Source: Oscillospiraceae bacterium
GTDB lineage: Bacteria; Bacillota; Clostridia; Oscillospirales; Ruminococcaceae
Length of the DNA stretch: 64,000 bases
Direction of reading: 5' to 3'
Assembly (NCBI GenBank): GCA_016296505.1
Contig: JAEDJD010000006.1
Location: 38,572-102,571 of the forward strand
Shown: positions 43,401 to 52,888 of the stretch, piece after piece
Numbering within the stretch: the first letter of the stretch is position 1
Layout: every line of letters begins with the position of its first letter
Notes under the pieces: generated by a model
Told to the model about the DNA's origin: nothing
The model's database searches: none
What the model saw: only the letters and a program-made list of their open reading frames with translations
Made by a program: the position numbers and the translations under genes

Positions 43401-44866
43401 TCGGCTTCGACGGCGATAAGGCGCCGGATATCGACCAGAATTTTTCCAGCGAATATCAATCCGAATCGCATCGCTATACCGAAGAATTATTCGGCAGAGC
43501 GAATGTGTTTAAGGCGGGTACGATTTCCGGCGTACAGGATAAAATCGCTTACGGCTACGTCAAGCACTACCTCGACGACTGCGGCTTAACGGTCAATAAC
43601 AGCGAGATCAACCGGCTGGTTGCCGGATGCGTCGGCGTGAAGAAAACAACCGGTCAGCATCCGGGCGGCATGGTCGTCATTCCGGAGGACTTCGATATTT
43701 TCGATTTTACGCCGGTTCAGCAACCGGGCGATCCGGATGAATCCGACGATTCCAGCATGATCATCACAACGCATTTCGACTTCCATAAGCTGCACGATAC
43801 GATACTCAAACTGGACGAGCTTGGTCACGTCGTCCCGACGCTCTATAAGCATCTGGAGGACCTGACCGGCATTCGCATTGCCGATGTCCCGACAACCGAT
43901 CCGAAGGTTTTTCAGATGTGTACCGACTGTACGGTGCTCGGCGTCAGCGAGGAGGATATCTACTGCAAGACCGGTTCGCTCGGTATTCCCGAAATGGGTA
44001 CGAATTTCACAATTGGTATGCTGCTCGACGCAAAGCCGAAGCTTTTCTCGGACTTCCTGCAAATTTCCGGATTGTCGCACGGAACAGACGTCTGGCTCGG
44101 CAACGCGCAGGAGCTGATTGCAAACGGTACCTGCACCATTTCCGACGTCATCGGCACGCGCGACTCGATCATGACCTATCTGCTGTATCACGACGTCGAG
44201 CCGAAGCAGGCGTTTCAGATCATGGAGGATACCCGTAAGGGCAAGGCGCCCAAGACCTTTTCGCCGGAGCGGATTCAAATGCTGCTCGATCATAACGTAC
44301 CGCAGTGGTATATCGAATCCTGCCTGAAAATCAAGTATATGTTCCCGAAAGCGCACGCGGCGGCGTATGTCACGGCGGCGATCAAGCTGGGCTGGTTCAA
44401 GCTCTATAAGCCGCTTGAATACTACGCAACCTATTTCTCCGTCCGCGGCGGCGATTTTGACGCAGCGCTTGCCGTTCAGGGCGTCAGCGCCGTGCGCGGC
44501 AAAATCAATGAACTGATCGGAAAAGGCAAGGAGCGCAGCAAAAAAGAAAGCGATCTGCTCGATATTCTCCGCATCGTCAATGAAATGATGTCGCGCGGCT
44601 ACGAATTTCTGCCGGTCAGCCTGAAGCGCTCCCATTCCTGCGACTATCTCATCGAGGACGGCAAACTGCGTATCCCCTTTGCCGCCATTGACGGCATCGG
44701 CGCGAAGGCTGCCGAAAAGCTCTATGAATCCGCGCAAAACGGCGATTATATTTCCGTGGACGAATTCCAGCAGCTGTCCGGTGCGTCAAAAGCTACAATA
44801 GATGCCCTCGACGCCCTCGGCGCTTTGGGTGATCTTCCGAAATCCAATCAGCTTTCATTGTTTTGA
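40496..44866 (+). CDS. polC: DNA polymerase III alpha subunit, PolC type
   Basis: 1456 residues, the usual PolC size. Order: N-terminal domain, OB fold (about 230-340), PHP domain (HLHTNMSAMDA near 351) split by a DEDD 3'-5' exonuclease (VFDVETTGLS near 435; HNASFDTSFI near 515), then palm with PDIDQNFS near 980 and finger motifs, ending in SNQLSLF, which resembles a clamp-binding QLSLF peptide. Main replicase of low-GC Gram-positives. Cytoplasmic. AAAGGAA before ATG 40496. Confidence 0.98.
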   Translation: MTQTLREFLREYGAKLPENVLDGRIRCILSNQGRTKLFIETEYDAPVPSADLIAAETELTERLKLAGLRILCRYPASCFSVDVLPDLFMMLRREIPMLNGFLDEAGLTLADNVLSIELQRGGVDILNDIHFTDTFIKAVQKMYSVTIKVQYVGDHLHATEDEQSKMQSDVLAERPPERRLRTEPVETAPPPQFSALSAIEPDAKPVQPDQPDKDSLNILYGRTVKEKPVAISTVVGEVGGGMNGKAPKFAIACEVFAKPESRTLKNSKTLITFPVTDYTGSLLVKMFLDEDKCKDFPLGQCKPGASLLIYGSVSYDDYDRDIVIKPTAINSYTPDRRMDDAPVKRVELHLHTNMSAMDAVNSVEALCNRAHDWGHRAIAVTDHGVVQAFPEAMNETAKWKDFRVIYGCEAYVVNDLETLKVIDQPDPRTPQDEVIVFDVETTGLSPQHDRLTEIGAVKLRGMRIIDSFDTFVNPERPIPQNIQELTHITQDMVENAPKEQEAVAKFLEFCGENPVLIAHNASFDTSFIRAVFARHNMQHPFVTIDTVIMARAVLPELGRHKLDTIAKHLKLGKFEHHRAADDALMLAKIYIALMERVIKQHNLTTLAELNTVLPNIDPKKLKSYHQIILAKNQTGIKNLYRLVSYSQLDYFYKKPLIPKSLLIKHHEGLLYGSACEAGELFTAIVEGKPDAELDQLAKFYDYLEIQPIANNAFMLRSDRFPAQTEEDLRNYNRKVLEIGDRNGIPVVATCDVHFMDEKDGVYRQILQSGNGFDDTANQAPLYFRTTDEMLEEFDYLGGDRAYEVVVTNTNLIADKIDRCHAIPKGTFTPSIPGAEEDLIRITTEKAESIYGAPLPELVKKRLDRELDSICRHGFSVLYMIAQKLVANSEKHGYLVGSRGSVGSSFVAAMAGISEVNPLVPHYACPNCKHSEFITDGSIGSGFDLPPKNCPECGTDMKRDGHDIPFETFLGFDGDKAPDIDQNFSSEYQSESHRYTEELFGRANVFKAGTISGVQDKIAYGYVKHYLDDCGLTVNNSEINRLVAGCVGVKKTTGQHPGGMVVIPEDFDIFDFTPVQQPGDPDESDDSSMIITTHFDFHKLHDTILKLDELGHVVPTLYKHLEDLTGIRIADVPTTDPKVFQMCTDCTVLGVSEEDIYCKTGSLGIPEMGTNFTIGMLLDAKPKLFSDFLQISGLSHGTDVWLGNAQELIANGTCTISDVIGTRDSIMTYLLYHDVEPKQAFQIMEDTRKGKAPKTFSPERIQMLLDHNVPQWYIESCLKIKYMFPKAHAAAYVTAAIKLGWFKLYKPLEYYATYFSVRGGDFDAALAVQGVSAVRGKINELIGKGKERSKKESDLLDILRIVNEMMSRGYEFLPVSLKRSHSCDYLIEDGKLRIPFAAIDGIGAKAAEKLYESAQNGDYISVDEFQQLSGASKATIDALDALGALGDLPKSNQLSLF

Positions 44867-44867
44867 C

Positions 44868-44896
44868 TTGACTTTTTGGTGATATTATGATATCAT
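44868..44896 (+). promoter_or_regulatory. Promoter of the his operon
   Basis: TTGACT (44868-44873), 17-base spacer, TGA-extended TATCAT (44891-44896), directly after the polC stop. Confidence 0.85.
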
Positions 44897-44956
44897 GTTA
44901 CCATGTTAGCAAGCTAAAGTTTTTTGATTTGTGAATATGTAAATAAGGAGATTTCC

Positions 44957-46150
44957 ATGAACAAATACGACCGCATTACGCCGGAAGGCACGCAGGACGC
45001 TCTTTTTGCAGAATGTACGCTGCGCCGTGAGCTGGAAAACCGTCTGCATGGACTGTTCACCGCGCGCGGCTACAGCGAAATTATTACCCCAACACTCGAA
45101 TTCTACGATGTGTTCAACCGCGATACCAATCCCTTTCCGCAGGAAAAAATGTATAAGCTGACCGATAGCAAGGGCAGACTCATGGTGCTGCGTCCGGATA
45201 ATACCGTCCCGATTGCGCGCGTCTGCGCGACCAGACTGCGTAATGCCGGATTGCCGCTGCGCCTCTGCTATCAGCAGAATATTCATGTCATTTCGCCCTC
45301 GCTCAAGGGCAGAAACGACGAGATTTCACAGGCTGGCATCGAGCTGATCGGCTCTGATTCGCGTATGGCTGATCTGGAGGTCATTGCAGCGGCGGTTGAC
45401 GCCTTGCAGGCTTGCGGCGGAGAATATGCGCTGGAGCTGGGCAATGCGGCGTTCATCAACGAGCTGATGCAGCAGCTTCCGGCGTCCGAACAAAAAAAAG
45501 AAACCATCCGCGACTGCATCGAAGCCAAGAATTATCCGGAGCTGAACGATATTCTGGCTGCGCTGCCCGAATCGGAAGCCACCAAGGCACTCCGGAAGCT
45601 GCCGCGTCTGTTCGGCGGCGAGGAAGTCTTTGAAAAGGCTGCAAAGCTTTGCAGCGGCGAACGCTTCCGTTCGATTCTCGACGATCTCCATACGCTCTGG
45701 AAATCCGTCGCGCAGTTCGCAAGCGCGGAGCGCGTGACCGTTGATCTCGGTATGATGCACCGCACCGATTACTATACCGGCATGATTCTGCGCGGATATC
45801 TCGCCGGCTGCGGGGAAGAAATCCTCGCCGGCGGCAGATACGACAAGCTGCTCGCAGAATTCGGATACGATGTCCCTGCAACCGGATTTGCCGTCAATAT
45901 CGACGCGGCAGTTAAGGTTCTGAGCCGCCGGCAGACCGCCGATCCGGCAGCGCTCCCGGCAAGCAATATCCTGATCTGGGCTGCGGAAGGCTGCGAAGCG
46001 GACGCCATCGAAGCCGCAACCAATCTCCGGAAAAAAGGACTGATCGTTGAGCATTCGCTCTCGGATACGCTTGAAAACGCCCGTCAGTATGCAGCCGCGC
46101 ACGGCATTGACAGCGTTTTGCCGATCGAACCCAGCAGCAAAGGAGTATAA
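44957..46150 (+). CDS. hisZ: ATP phosphoribosyltransferase regulatory subunit HisZ
   Basis: 397 residues from ATG 44957 (MNKYDRITPEGTQD), AAGGAG ahead. HisRS-like class II fold without tRNA-binding: motif LRPDNTVPIARV near 79, CYQQNIHV near 105, GIELIGSD near 127, and C-terminal AGGRYDKLLAEFG near 295. It activates the short HisG encoded next door and is needed only where HisG lacks its regulatory domain, as here. Confidence 0.95.
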   Translation: MNKYDRITPEGTQDALFAECTLRRELENRLHGLFTARGYSEIITPTLEFYDVFNRDTNPFPQEKMYKLTDSKGRLMVLRPDNTVPIARVCATRLRNAGLPLRLCYQQNIHVISPSLKGRNDEISQAGIELIGSDSRMADLEVIAAAVDALQACGGEYALELGNAAFINELMQQLPASEQKKETIRDCIEAKNYPELNDILAALPESEATKALRKLPRLFGGEEVFEKAAKLCSGERFRSILDDLHTLWKSVAQFASAERVTVDLGMMHRTDYYTGMILRGYLAGCGEEILAGGRYDKLLAEFGYDVPATGFAVNIDAAVKVLSRRQTADPAALPASNILIWAAEGCEADAIEAATNLRKKGLIVEHSLSDTLENARQYAAAHGIDSVLPIEPSSKGV

Positions 46151-46152
46151 TC

Positions 46153-46800
46153 ATGCAGAGACCGATTCGTATTGCTCTGACTAAGGGCAGACTGGAAAAA
46201 GATACCATCGGAATGTTTGAGCAGCTCGGACTCGACTGCACCGCAGTCAGAGAAAAGGGCAGAAAGCTGATTCTTCCGGTTGATGACGGCAGCATCGAGG
46301 TGGTGCTCGCCAAAGCCAACGACGTCATTACCTATGTCGAGCACGGCGTCTGCGATCTCGGCGTTGTCGGCAAGGATACAATCCTCGAAATGCAGGGAAA
46401 ATTCTATGAGCTGCTTGATCTCGGATTCGGACGCTGTAAATTTGCGCTTGCCGTCAAAAAAGGTACGGATTTTTATTCCGGCTATGGCGTCAAGACAATC
46501 GCCTCGAAATACCCGAATGTGACGCGCAGATTCTTTGAAGCCAAGGATATGGACGTCGATATTGTAAAAATTGAAGGCTCGGTGGAGCTTGCTCCCCTGC
46601 TCGAACTCTCCGACGGTATCGTGGATATCGTCGAGACCGGCACAACCTTAAAGGAAAACGGTCTGGAAGTATATGAGGATGTTTGCCCGATCTCCGCACG
46701 GCTCATTGCCAATACCGTCAGCATGAAGCTGCGGCATGAGGAGCTGGAAGCGCTGATCGCCAAAATTGAAAGCTATTTCAGCGCGCAGAACGCTGGCTGA
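46153..46800 (+). CDS. hisG: ATP phosphoribosyltransferase HisG, short form
   Basis: 215 residues, catalytic domain only. ATP + PRPP to phosphoribosyl-ATP, first step of histidine synthesis. Motifs: IALTKGRLEKDTI near 6, VCDLGVVGKDT near 68, and the PRPP loop DGIVDIVETGTTLKENGLE near 154-172. AAAGGAG ahead; two bases after hisZ stop, with which it forms the enzyme complex. Confidence 0.97.
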   Translation: MQRPIRIALTKGRLEKDTIGMFEQLGLDCTAVREKGRKLILPVDDGSIEVVLAKANDVITYVEHGVCDLGVVGKDTILEMQGKFYELLDLGFGRCKFALAVKKGTDFYSGYGVKTIASKYPNVTRRFFEAKDMDVDIVKIEGSVELAPLLELSDGIVDIVETGTTLKENGLEVYEDVCPISARLIANTVSMKLRHEELEALIAKIESYFSAQNAG

Positions 46801-46826
46801 ATCATCTCAGAAAGGTAGGAATCCAT

Positions 46827-48125
46827 ATGCAAATCATTCGCTGCAACGGTAAGGATGAGGCTGCGTTCTTTGAACAGCTCCGCAGCCGCAGTGCCGCACC
46901 CGATCCAAAGGTCGTGGAAACCGTCACAACCATTCTCGAAGACGTCCGCACACAGGGCGACGCAGCCGTGCGCGCCTATACCGAAAAATTTGACGGCAAA
47001 TGCCCCGATACCTTCGAGGTGGACGCCGATACCATTTCCGACGCGCTCGAAGCAGCCGATCCCCAATTTGTCGAGGCGTTGCTCAATTCCATTGAAAATA
47101 TAGCCGATTTCCATAATCGTCAGAAGGAGCAGGGCTTCTGCAATACCCGTCCGGACGGCGTGATTCTCGGACAGCGGCTCCGCGGTCTGGAGCGCGTCGG
47201 ACTCTATGTTCCGGGCGGCACAGCGGCATATCCGTCCTCTGTGCTGATGAACGCGATTCCTGCAAAAATCGCCGGTGTCAAAGAATTGATTATGGTGACC
47301 CCGCCTGCAAAGGACGGCAAGCCGAATCCGGATATCCTTGTCGCTGCGTCGCTTTGCGGCGTGGATCGTATCTTTCTGATGGGCGGCGCACAGGCTGTCG
47401 CGGCGCTCGCATACGGCACGGAATCTATTCCGCGCGTCGATAAGATTGTCGGTCCCGGCAACATCTTCGTTGCAACGGCAAAGCGTTTGCTCTATGGCGT
47501 TGTCGATATCGACATGGTTGCCGGTCCGAGCGAAGTGCTCGTAATGGCGGATGATACCGCGATTCCGAAATATGTCGCCGCCGATCTGATGTCGCAGGCG
47601 GAACACGATAAACTCGCGTCCGCAATCCTCGTGACCACCTCCGAACGCATCGCAAATGAAACCGTCAAGGAGTGCGAACGGCAGATGGCATACCTCAACC
47701 GCCGCGATATTATCAAGACATCGCTCGATGATTTCGGTGCCATTCTGATCTGCGATACGCCGGAGCAGGCTGTCGAGATTGCAAACGAGGTCGCGCCGGA
47801 GCACCTTGAGGTACACATGGAAAATCCGCTGACATATATCGGAAAGCTCGACAATGCCGGCTCTGTCTTCTTAGGCGCATATGCCTCTGAGCCGCTTGGC
47901 GATTACTACGCAGGTCCGAACCACGTGCTGCCGACCAGCGGTACGGCGCGGTTCTTCTCACCGCTTTCGGTTTACAGCTTCATCAAGCGCTCCAGCTATA
48001 TCTACTATACCGAGGACGCGCTGCGCGCCGCAAAGGACGACATCATTCTCGTTGCTAATAAGGAGGGTCTGACTGCGCACGCAAATGCAATCGCCGTCCG
48101 CTTCGAGGAGGACGCCGCCAAATGA
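46827..48125 (+). CDS. hisD: Histidinol dehydrogenase HisD
   Basis: 432 residues. NAD-dependent two-step oxidation of histidinol to histidine, last step of the pathway; zinc enzyme. VGLYVPGGTAAYPSSVLMNAIPA-type block near 116-138, DMVAGPSEVLVMAD near 231-244, AQAEHD-like DLMSQAEHDK near 255 and HVLPTSGTARFFSPLSV near 370 match the family. Stop overlaps hisC as ATGA. Confidence 0.97.
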   Translation: MQIIRCNGKDEAAFFEQLRSRSAAPDPKVVETVTTILEDVRTQGDAAVRAYTEKFDGKCPDTFEVDADTISDALEAADPQFVEALLNSIENIADFHNRQKEQGFCNTRPDGVILGQRLRGLERVGLYVPGGTAAYPSSVLMNAIPAKIAGVKELIMVTPPAKDGKPNPDILVAASLCGVDRIFLMGGAQAVAALAYGTESIPRVDKIVGPGNIFVATAKRLLYGVVDIDMVAGPSEVLVMADDTAIPKYVAADLMSQAEHDKLASAILVTTSERIANETVKECERQMAYLNRRDIIKTSLDDFGAILICDTPEQAVEIANEVAPEHLEVHMENPLTYIGKLDNAGSVFLGAYASEPLGDYYAGPNHVLPTSGTARFFSPLSVYSFIKRSSYIYYTEDALRAAKDDIILVANKEGLTAHANAIAVRFEEDAAK

Positions 48126-49174
48126 AACTGCCAGATAAACTCGTAAAACTCAAGCCCTATGATCCGATTACCGGCAGCTATGCCGTCCGGCTTGACGCGA
48201 ACGAATCCTTTTTTGATCTGCCGCAGGTGTTGAAATCCAAAATCGCAGACCAGATTGAACAGCTCAGCTTCAATCGCTATCCCGACCCGATCGCCACAGA
48301 GGTTGTCAACGCGTTTGCAGCGCACTATCAGATTTCGCCGGACTGCGTCACCGCCGGAAACGGCTCCGATGAAATCATCACAGTGCTTCTCGGTACATTC
48401 ATGGAAAAAGGGCAGAAGCTCGTCACGGTTTCGCCGGATTTTTCAATGTATGGCGTATATGCGGCGCTCGCAGAAATCGAGGTCGTCACGGTCAAGAAAG
48501 AGGATAATCTCCAGATCGACATGAATAAACTGATTGCCGCCTGTCAGCAGGCGAATGCAGTCGTATTCTCGAATCCCTGCAACCCGACTTCGCTCGGCGT
48601 ACCGCGCAGCGATATCATCCGGCTGATCGAATCCGCGCCGGATTGTCTTGTCATCGTGGACGAAGCCTATATGGATTTCTGGGACGAAACGGTGCTCGAT
48701 CTCGTCAATCAGTACGAAAATCTCATCGTGCTGCGCACCTGCTCCAAGGCGATCGGTCTTGCGGCTGCCCGAATGGGCTTCGCGGTCGCGGATACCTATA
48801 AGACAAATTTGCTTCGCGCAGCAAAATCGCCCTATAACTGCGATTCGATTTCACAAAAAATCTGCGCGACCGTTTTGCAGGAGCGAACGCTTTTGCAGCG
48901 CTGCTGCGATGAAATCATCGTCCATACACAGCAGCTTTACGCACGTATTTCGGAGCTTGTCCGGCGGTATCCGGATCTGCTGGAATGCGTATATCCGCCG
49001 CGCACAAATTTTGTATTTGTAAAAACCGCCTACGCAAGAGAGATTTTTGAACAGCTCGAACAGGCAGGCATCGCAGTACGCTGCTTCCCCAACGGACTGC
49101 GCATCTGTGCAGGTACGCGGCGCGAGCAGACGATTCTGCTGAGCGAGCTGGAGCGTATCTTGATGCCGTATTGA
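48122..49174 (+). CDS. hisC: Histidinol-phosphate aminotransferase HisC
   Basis: 350 residues, fold type I PLP enzyme. Converts imidazole acetol phosphate to histidinol phosphate. N-terminal substrate-clamp VRLDANESFFD near 22, NGSDEIITVLLG near 79, SNPCNPTS near 156, DEAYMDF near 185 and PLP lysine in RTCSKAIGLAAARMG near 210. ATGA coupled to hisD. The his genes B, H, A and F are not in the window. Confidence 0.96.
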   Translation: MKLPDKLVKLKPYDPITGSYAVRLDANESFFDLPQVLKSKIADQIEQLSFNRYPDPIATEVVNAFAAHYQISPDCVTAGNGSDEIITVLLGTFMEKGQKLVTVSPDFSMYGVYAALAEIEVVTVKKEDNLQIDMNKLIAACQQANAVVFSNPCNPTSLGVPRSDIIRLIESAPDCLVIVDEAYMDFWDETVLDLVNQYENLIVLRTCSKAIGLAAARMGFAVADTYKTNLLRAAKSPYNCDSISQKICATVLQERTLLQRCCDEIIVHTQQLYARISELVRRYPDLLECVYPPRTNFVFVKTAYAREIFEQLEQAGIAVRCFPNGLRICAGTRREQTILLSELERILMPY

Positions 49175-49227
49175 ATCGGCAATGCCCAGGTGCATTCGAC
49201 GAAATTGAAAAATATCCCGACAGCCTA

Positions 49228-49256
49228 TTGACAAATACCATAATATCCATTATAAT
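49228..49256 (+). promoter_or_regulatory. Consensus promoter of the metK riboswitch transcript
   Basis: TTGACA (49228-49233), 17-base spacer, TATAAT (49251-49256): perfect match to the housekeeping sigma consensus. Confidence 0.97.
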
Positions 49257-49261
49257 AGAGT

Positions 49262-49371
49262 CAGCCTTATCATGAGCGGTGGAGGAACGGGTCCTGTGAA
49301 GCCGCGGCAACCGCGCCCCATATCGGGTGAATGGTGCCAAGTCCTGCGGCGTGTACGCCGGAAGATGAGGA
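49262..49371 (+). promoter_or_regulatory. SAM-I (S-box) riboswitch
   Basis: Canonical order is visible: CTTATCATGAGCGGTGGAGG at the P1/P2 start, GAAGCCGCGGCAACC, a short P3 arm, GGTGCCAA, P4 CGGCGTGTACGCCG and closing GATGAGG. It binds S-adenosylmethionine and, with the terminator at 49395, turns metK off when SAM is abundant. metK, the SAM synthase gene, directly follows. Confidence 0.96.
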
Positions 49372-49394
49372 ACGTCTGCTCAATGCAATTCAAG

Positions 49395-49421
49395 CGGCAT
49401 ACGTTCAGTATGCCGTTTTTT
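49395..49421 (+). terminator. Riboswitch-controlled terminator before metK
   Basis: Stem CGGCATAC (49395-49402) / GTATGCCG (49408-49415), loop GTTCA, then TTTTTT. Confidence 0.95.
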
Positions 49422-49460
49422 GTATCGGCACATGATGCGGCAAATTCAAGGAGGTTCATT

Positions 49461-50630
<1,170 letters not shown>

Positions 50631-50648
50631 TTCATATACATATCATAA

Positions 50649-50689
50649 AACGCTTCCATCCAGCCATGACGCAGATGGAAGCGTTTTTT
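50649..50689 (+). terminator. Terminator after metK
   Basis: Perfect 12-base stem AACGCTTCCATC (50649-50660) / GATGGAAGCGTT (50674-50685) running into TTTTTT. Confidence 0.95.
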
Positions 50690-50696
50690 GCATACG

Positions 50697-50727
50697 AAAA
50701 GGGACGCCCAGATCACAGGACGTCCCT
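50697..50727 (-). terminator. Terminator after the PBP2 gene
   Basis: Minus-strand stem AGGGACG (50727-50721) / CGTCCCT (50706-50700) then TTTTC, seven bases past the PBP2 stop. Confidence 0.75.
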
Positions 50728-50733
50728 CCATTT

Positions 50734-52827
50734 TTATTCCTCGACCGGTTCGGCAGGTTCGGTCACTTCCGGTTCCTCGGCAGGCAGTGTTTCCGCCTGA
50801 TTCCGCTGATTCAGCGCAATCGCAATGCGTGAATTCGGATAATTTTCCGCATAGGAATCGAGGATGCCGCGTACCATAAACTTCGCGTTTTTACCGCCCT
50901 CCACCATTGCGCAAAATGCGATTTCCGGATCCTGCGCCGGAGCAAAGCCGATGACAAAGGAATCGGTACCGCGCGGAGACTGCGGCGTACCGGTTTTGAT
51001 CGCGACATCGAAGCCGAGGTTATTCAGGTCATATTCGCCCCACATCGGCGTTCTTGCCGCGCCAATCATACCGGCTTTCACATACGGATATACCGTATCT
51101 GCGTTATTTTGCGCAACCTGCGCCACGATCTCCGGCGCCTTGACCGAAAGCTGTTCCGTCATGGTATTGTTCCAATAGGAATGAATCAGATGCGGTCGAT
51201 AGCGGACGCCGTTGTTTGCGATGGTCGAGGCAACGGTCGCCATTTGCAGCGGCGTGACCTGCACCTCAGACTGACCGATCGCCGCCTGAAGCAGACAGCC
51301 GACATACCAATCAATGCCAAGCTCGTCATAAGTCTCCGGACAGGCGAGATATCCGCCGCTGTCGCCGGATTCCAGTCCAAGCGGACTGCCCAGACCAAAT
51401 AATCGCTCATAATCAAGCAGCAGATCCAGACCAAGCCGCGTACTCAGCTCATAGAAGAAGATATTGCAGGAAACTGTAATCGAGTTGATCACATTGATAT
51501 TCCTATGCCGACCGGTACAATGGAACGGATGGTCAATATAGACCAGTCTTTGATCGCAATAAAATTCTGAATCCGCGTTAATTTTGCCGGAATCCAGACC
51601 AGCGGTTGCAGTAATGGTCTTGAACGTCGAGCCGGGACGATAGAGACCGTCCGTTGCGCGGTTGATGAGTGGAAAATTCTCCTGTTCCGCAACTTGGTTG
51701 TAATTTTCAAGCAATTCCGACAAATCATAAGTCGGGAGCGTTGCCGCACCGAGCATCGCGTTATCCTTGGTATCCAGCACGACAATCGCACCGCAATTGG
51801 CGTCGCGGCATTCCGGATCGGTATTGCGCAGCGTCTCGCAGTGATCTGCAAGCAGTTTTTGAAGCTGCTGCTGCATTTTGGAATTCACGGTAAGCTGGAT
51901 GGTCTTACCGCCGACCGGCTCCTGTGAAATCACGACCGAGGAGACCTCGCCGTTTGTCACGGTAATCTCCTTTTTGCCGTTGACGCCGCGCAGATCGGCT
52001 TCGCAAGCGCTTTCCAGACCCGTCTTGCCGACCTGATCGGAGAGCGTATAGTCGTCATGACCGTTTTCCTTGAGCGCCTGAAATTCCTCTGTCGAATAAA
52101 TCGGACCGACATAGCCGATCTCATGCGGCAGGACATTTCCGTTTTCAACGGTACGGATCGCCTGCTCGATCACATTGACGCCGCTGAGCGTGACGCGCAG
52201 TTCCTTGATACGCGTGACGGTTTTCAAATCAATATCATTGCAAAGATAGAACACATTGGACATCGAAAAACTACGCAGCTGCATCTCATAACGGATGCCG
52301 GCGAGATTCCGCTTCTCCTGCTCGGAATAGCGATCCGCAATCTCATAATCAGAAATGAGCTTATCAATGCAGTTCTCAGCCGTAGCGTACTGATTCAGGC
52401 GCAGCATTTTTTTCATCTGCGCAATATCGTTCTCGCGGTCTTTCTCAAAAACATAGGGTTTGGATTTGGAAATCGGCAGCGTATCATTCCAATCGTAGCC
52501 CGCGTCCTTCAGCAGATTGACGACGCGGATAATCATGTCATTACCGGCGGCATGATCCTCCGGAAAATACGCCTTTTCGATAATGAGACTATAGCCGATT
52601 TTATTGGAGACAATCGGTTCTGCATTGCAGTCCACGATCTCGCCGCGCACTGCCGGAATGACCTGCGTATAAACCGATTCGACAATCTGCGTATGCGATT
52701 CTTCCTCTGCGGCAACGATTTGCAGCTTCACCAGCCGATAAATTGCAAGCGAAGCCGATACGCAGACCAGCAGCACCAGAAAGCTCGACCGCAGAAACTC
52801 GGAGATCTGACGAAGTATCTCTTTCAT
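50734..52827 (-). CDS. mrdA: Penicillin-binding protein 2 (class B, elongasome)
   Basis: 697 residues. Membrane anchor at about 12-32, dimerisation domain, then transpeptidase: SxxK in RPGSTFKT near 383, SCN in TVSCNIFF near 430, KTG in AIKTGTPQ near 594. No PASTA domain; the C-terminus is Pro/Glu-rich (PEVTEPAEPVEE). Cross-links wall during elongation with RodA. The minD-like and mgsA-like genes behind it recall the mreBCD-mrdA-min region of other Clostridia, though mreBCD are absent here. ATG 52827, no strong ribosome site (AACAAAAG). Confidence 0.93.
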   Translation of the reverse strand: MKEILRQISEFLRSSFLVLLVCVSASLAIYRLVKLQIVAAEEESHTQIVESVYTQVIPAVRGEIVDCNAEPIVSNKIGYSLIIEKAYFPEDHAAGNDMIIRVVNLLKDAGYDWNDTLPISKSKPYVFEKDRENDIAQMKKMLRLNQYATAENCIDKLISDYEIADRYSEQEKRNLAGIRYEMQLRSFSMSNVFYLCNDIDLKTVTRIKELRVTLSGVNVIEQAIRTVENGNVLPHEIGYVGPIYSTEEFQALKENGHDDYTLSDQVGKTGLESACEADLRGVNGKKEITVTNGEVSSVVISQEPVGGKTIQLTVNSKMQQQLQKLLADHCETLRNTDPECRDANCGAIVVLDTKDNAMLGAATLPTYDLSELLENYNQVAEQENFPLINRATDGLYRPGSTFKTITATAGLDSGKINADSEFYCDQRLVYIDHPFHCTGRHRNINVINSITVSCNIFFYELSTRLGLDLLLDYERLFGLGSPLGLESGDSGGYLACPETYDELGIDWYVGCLLQAAIGQSEVQVTPLQMATVASTIANNGVRYRPHLIHSYWNNTMTEQLSVKAPEIVAQVAQNNADTVYPYVKAGMIGAARTPMWGEYDLNNLGFDVAIKTGTPQSPRGTDSFVIGFAPAQDPEIAFCAMVEGGKNAKFMVRGILDSYAENYPNSRIAIALNQRNQAETLPAEEPEVTEPAEPVEE

Positions 52828-52888
52828 CTTTTGTTCATCCTCTGTCTATCTGGAAAAAAGATTCGCGGAACCATTCGGCCGCTTTGTA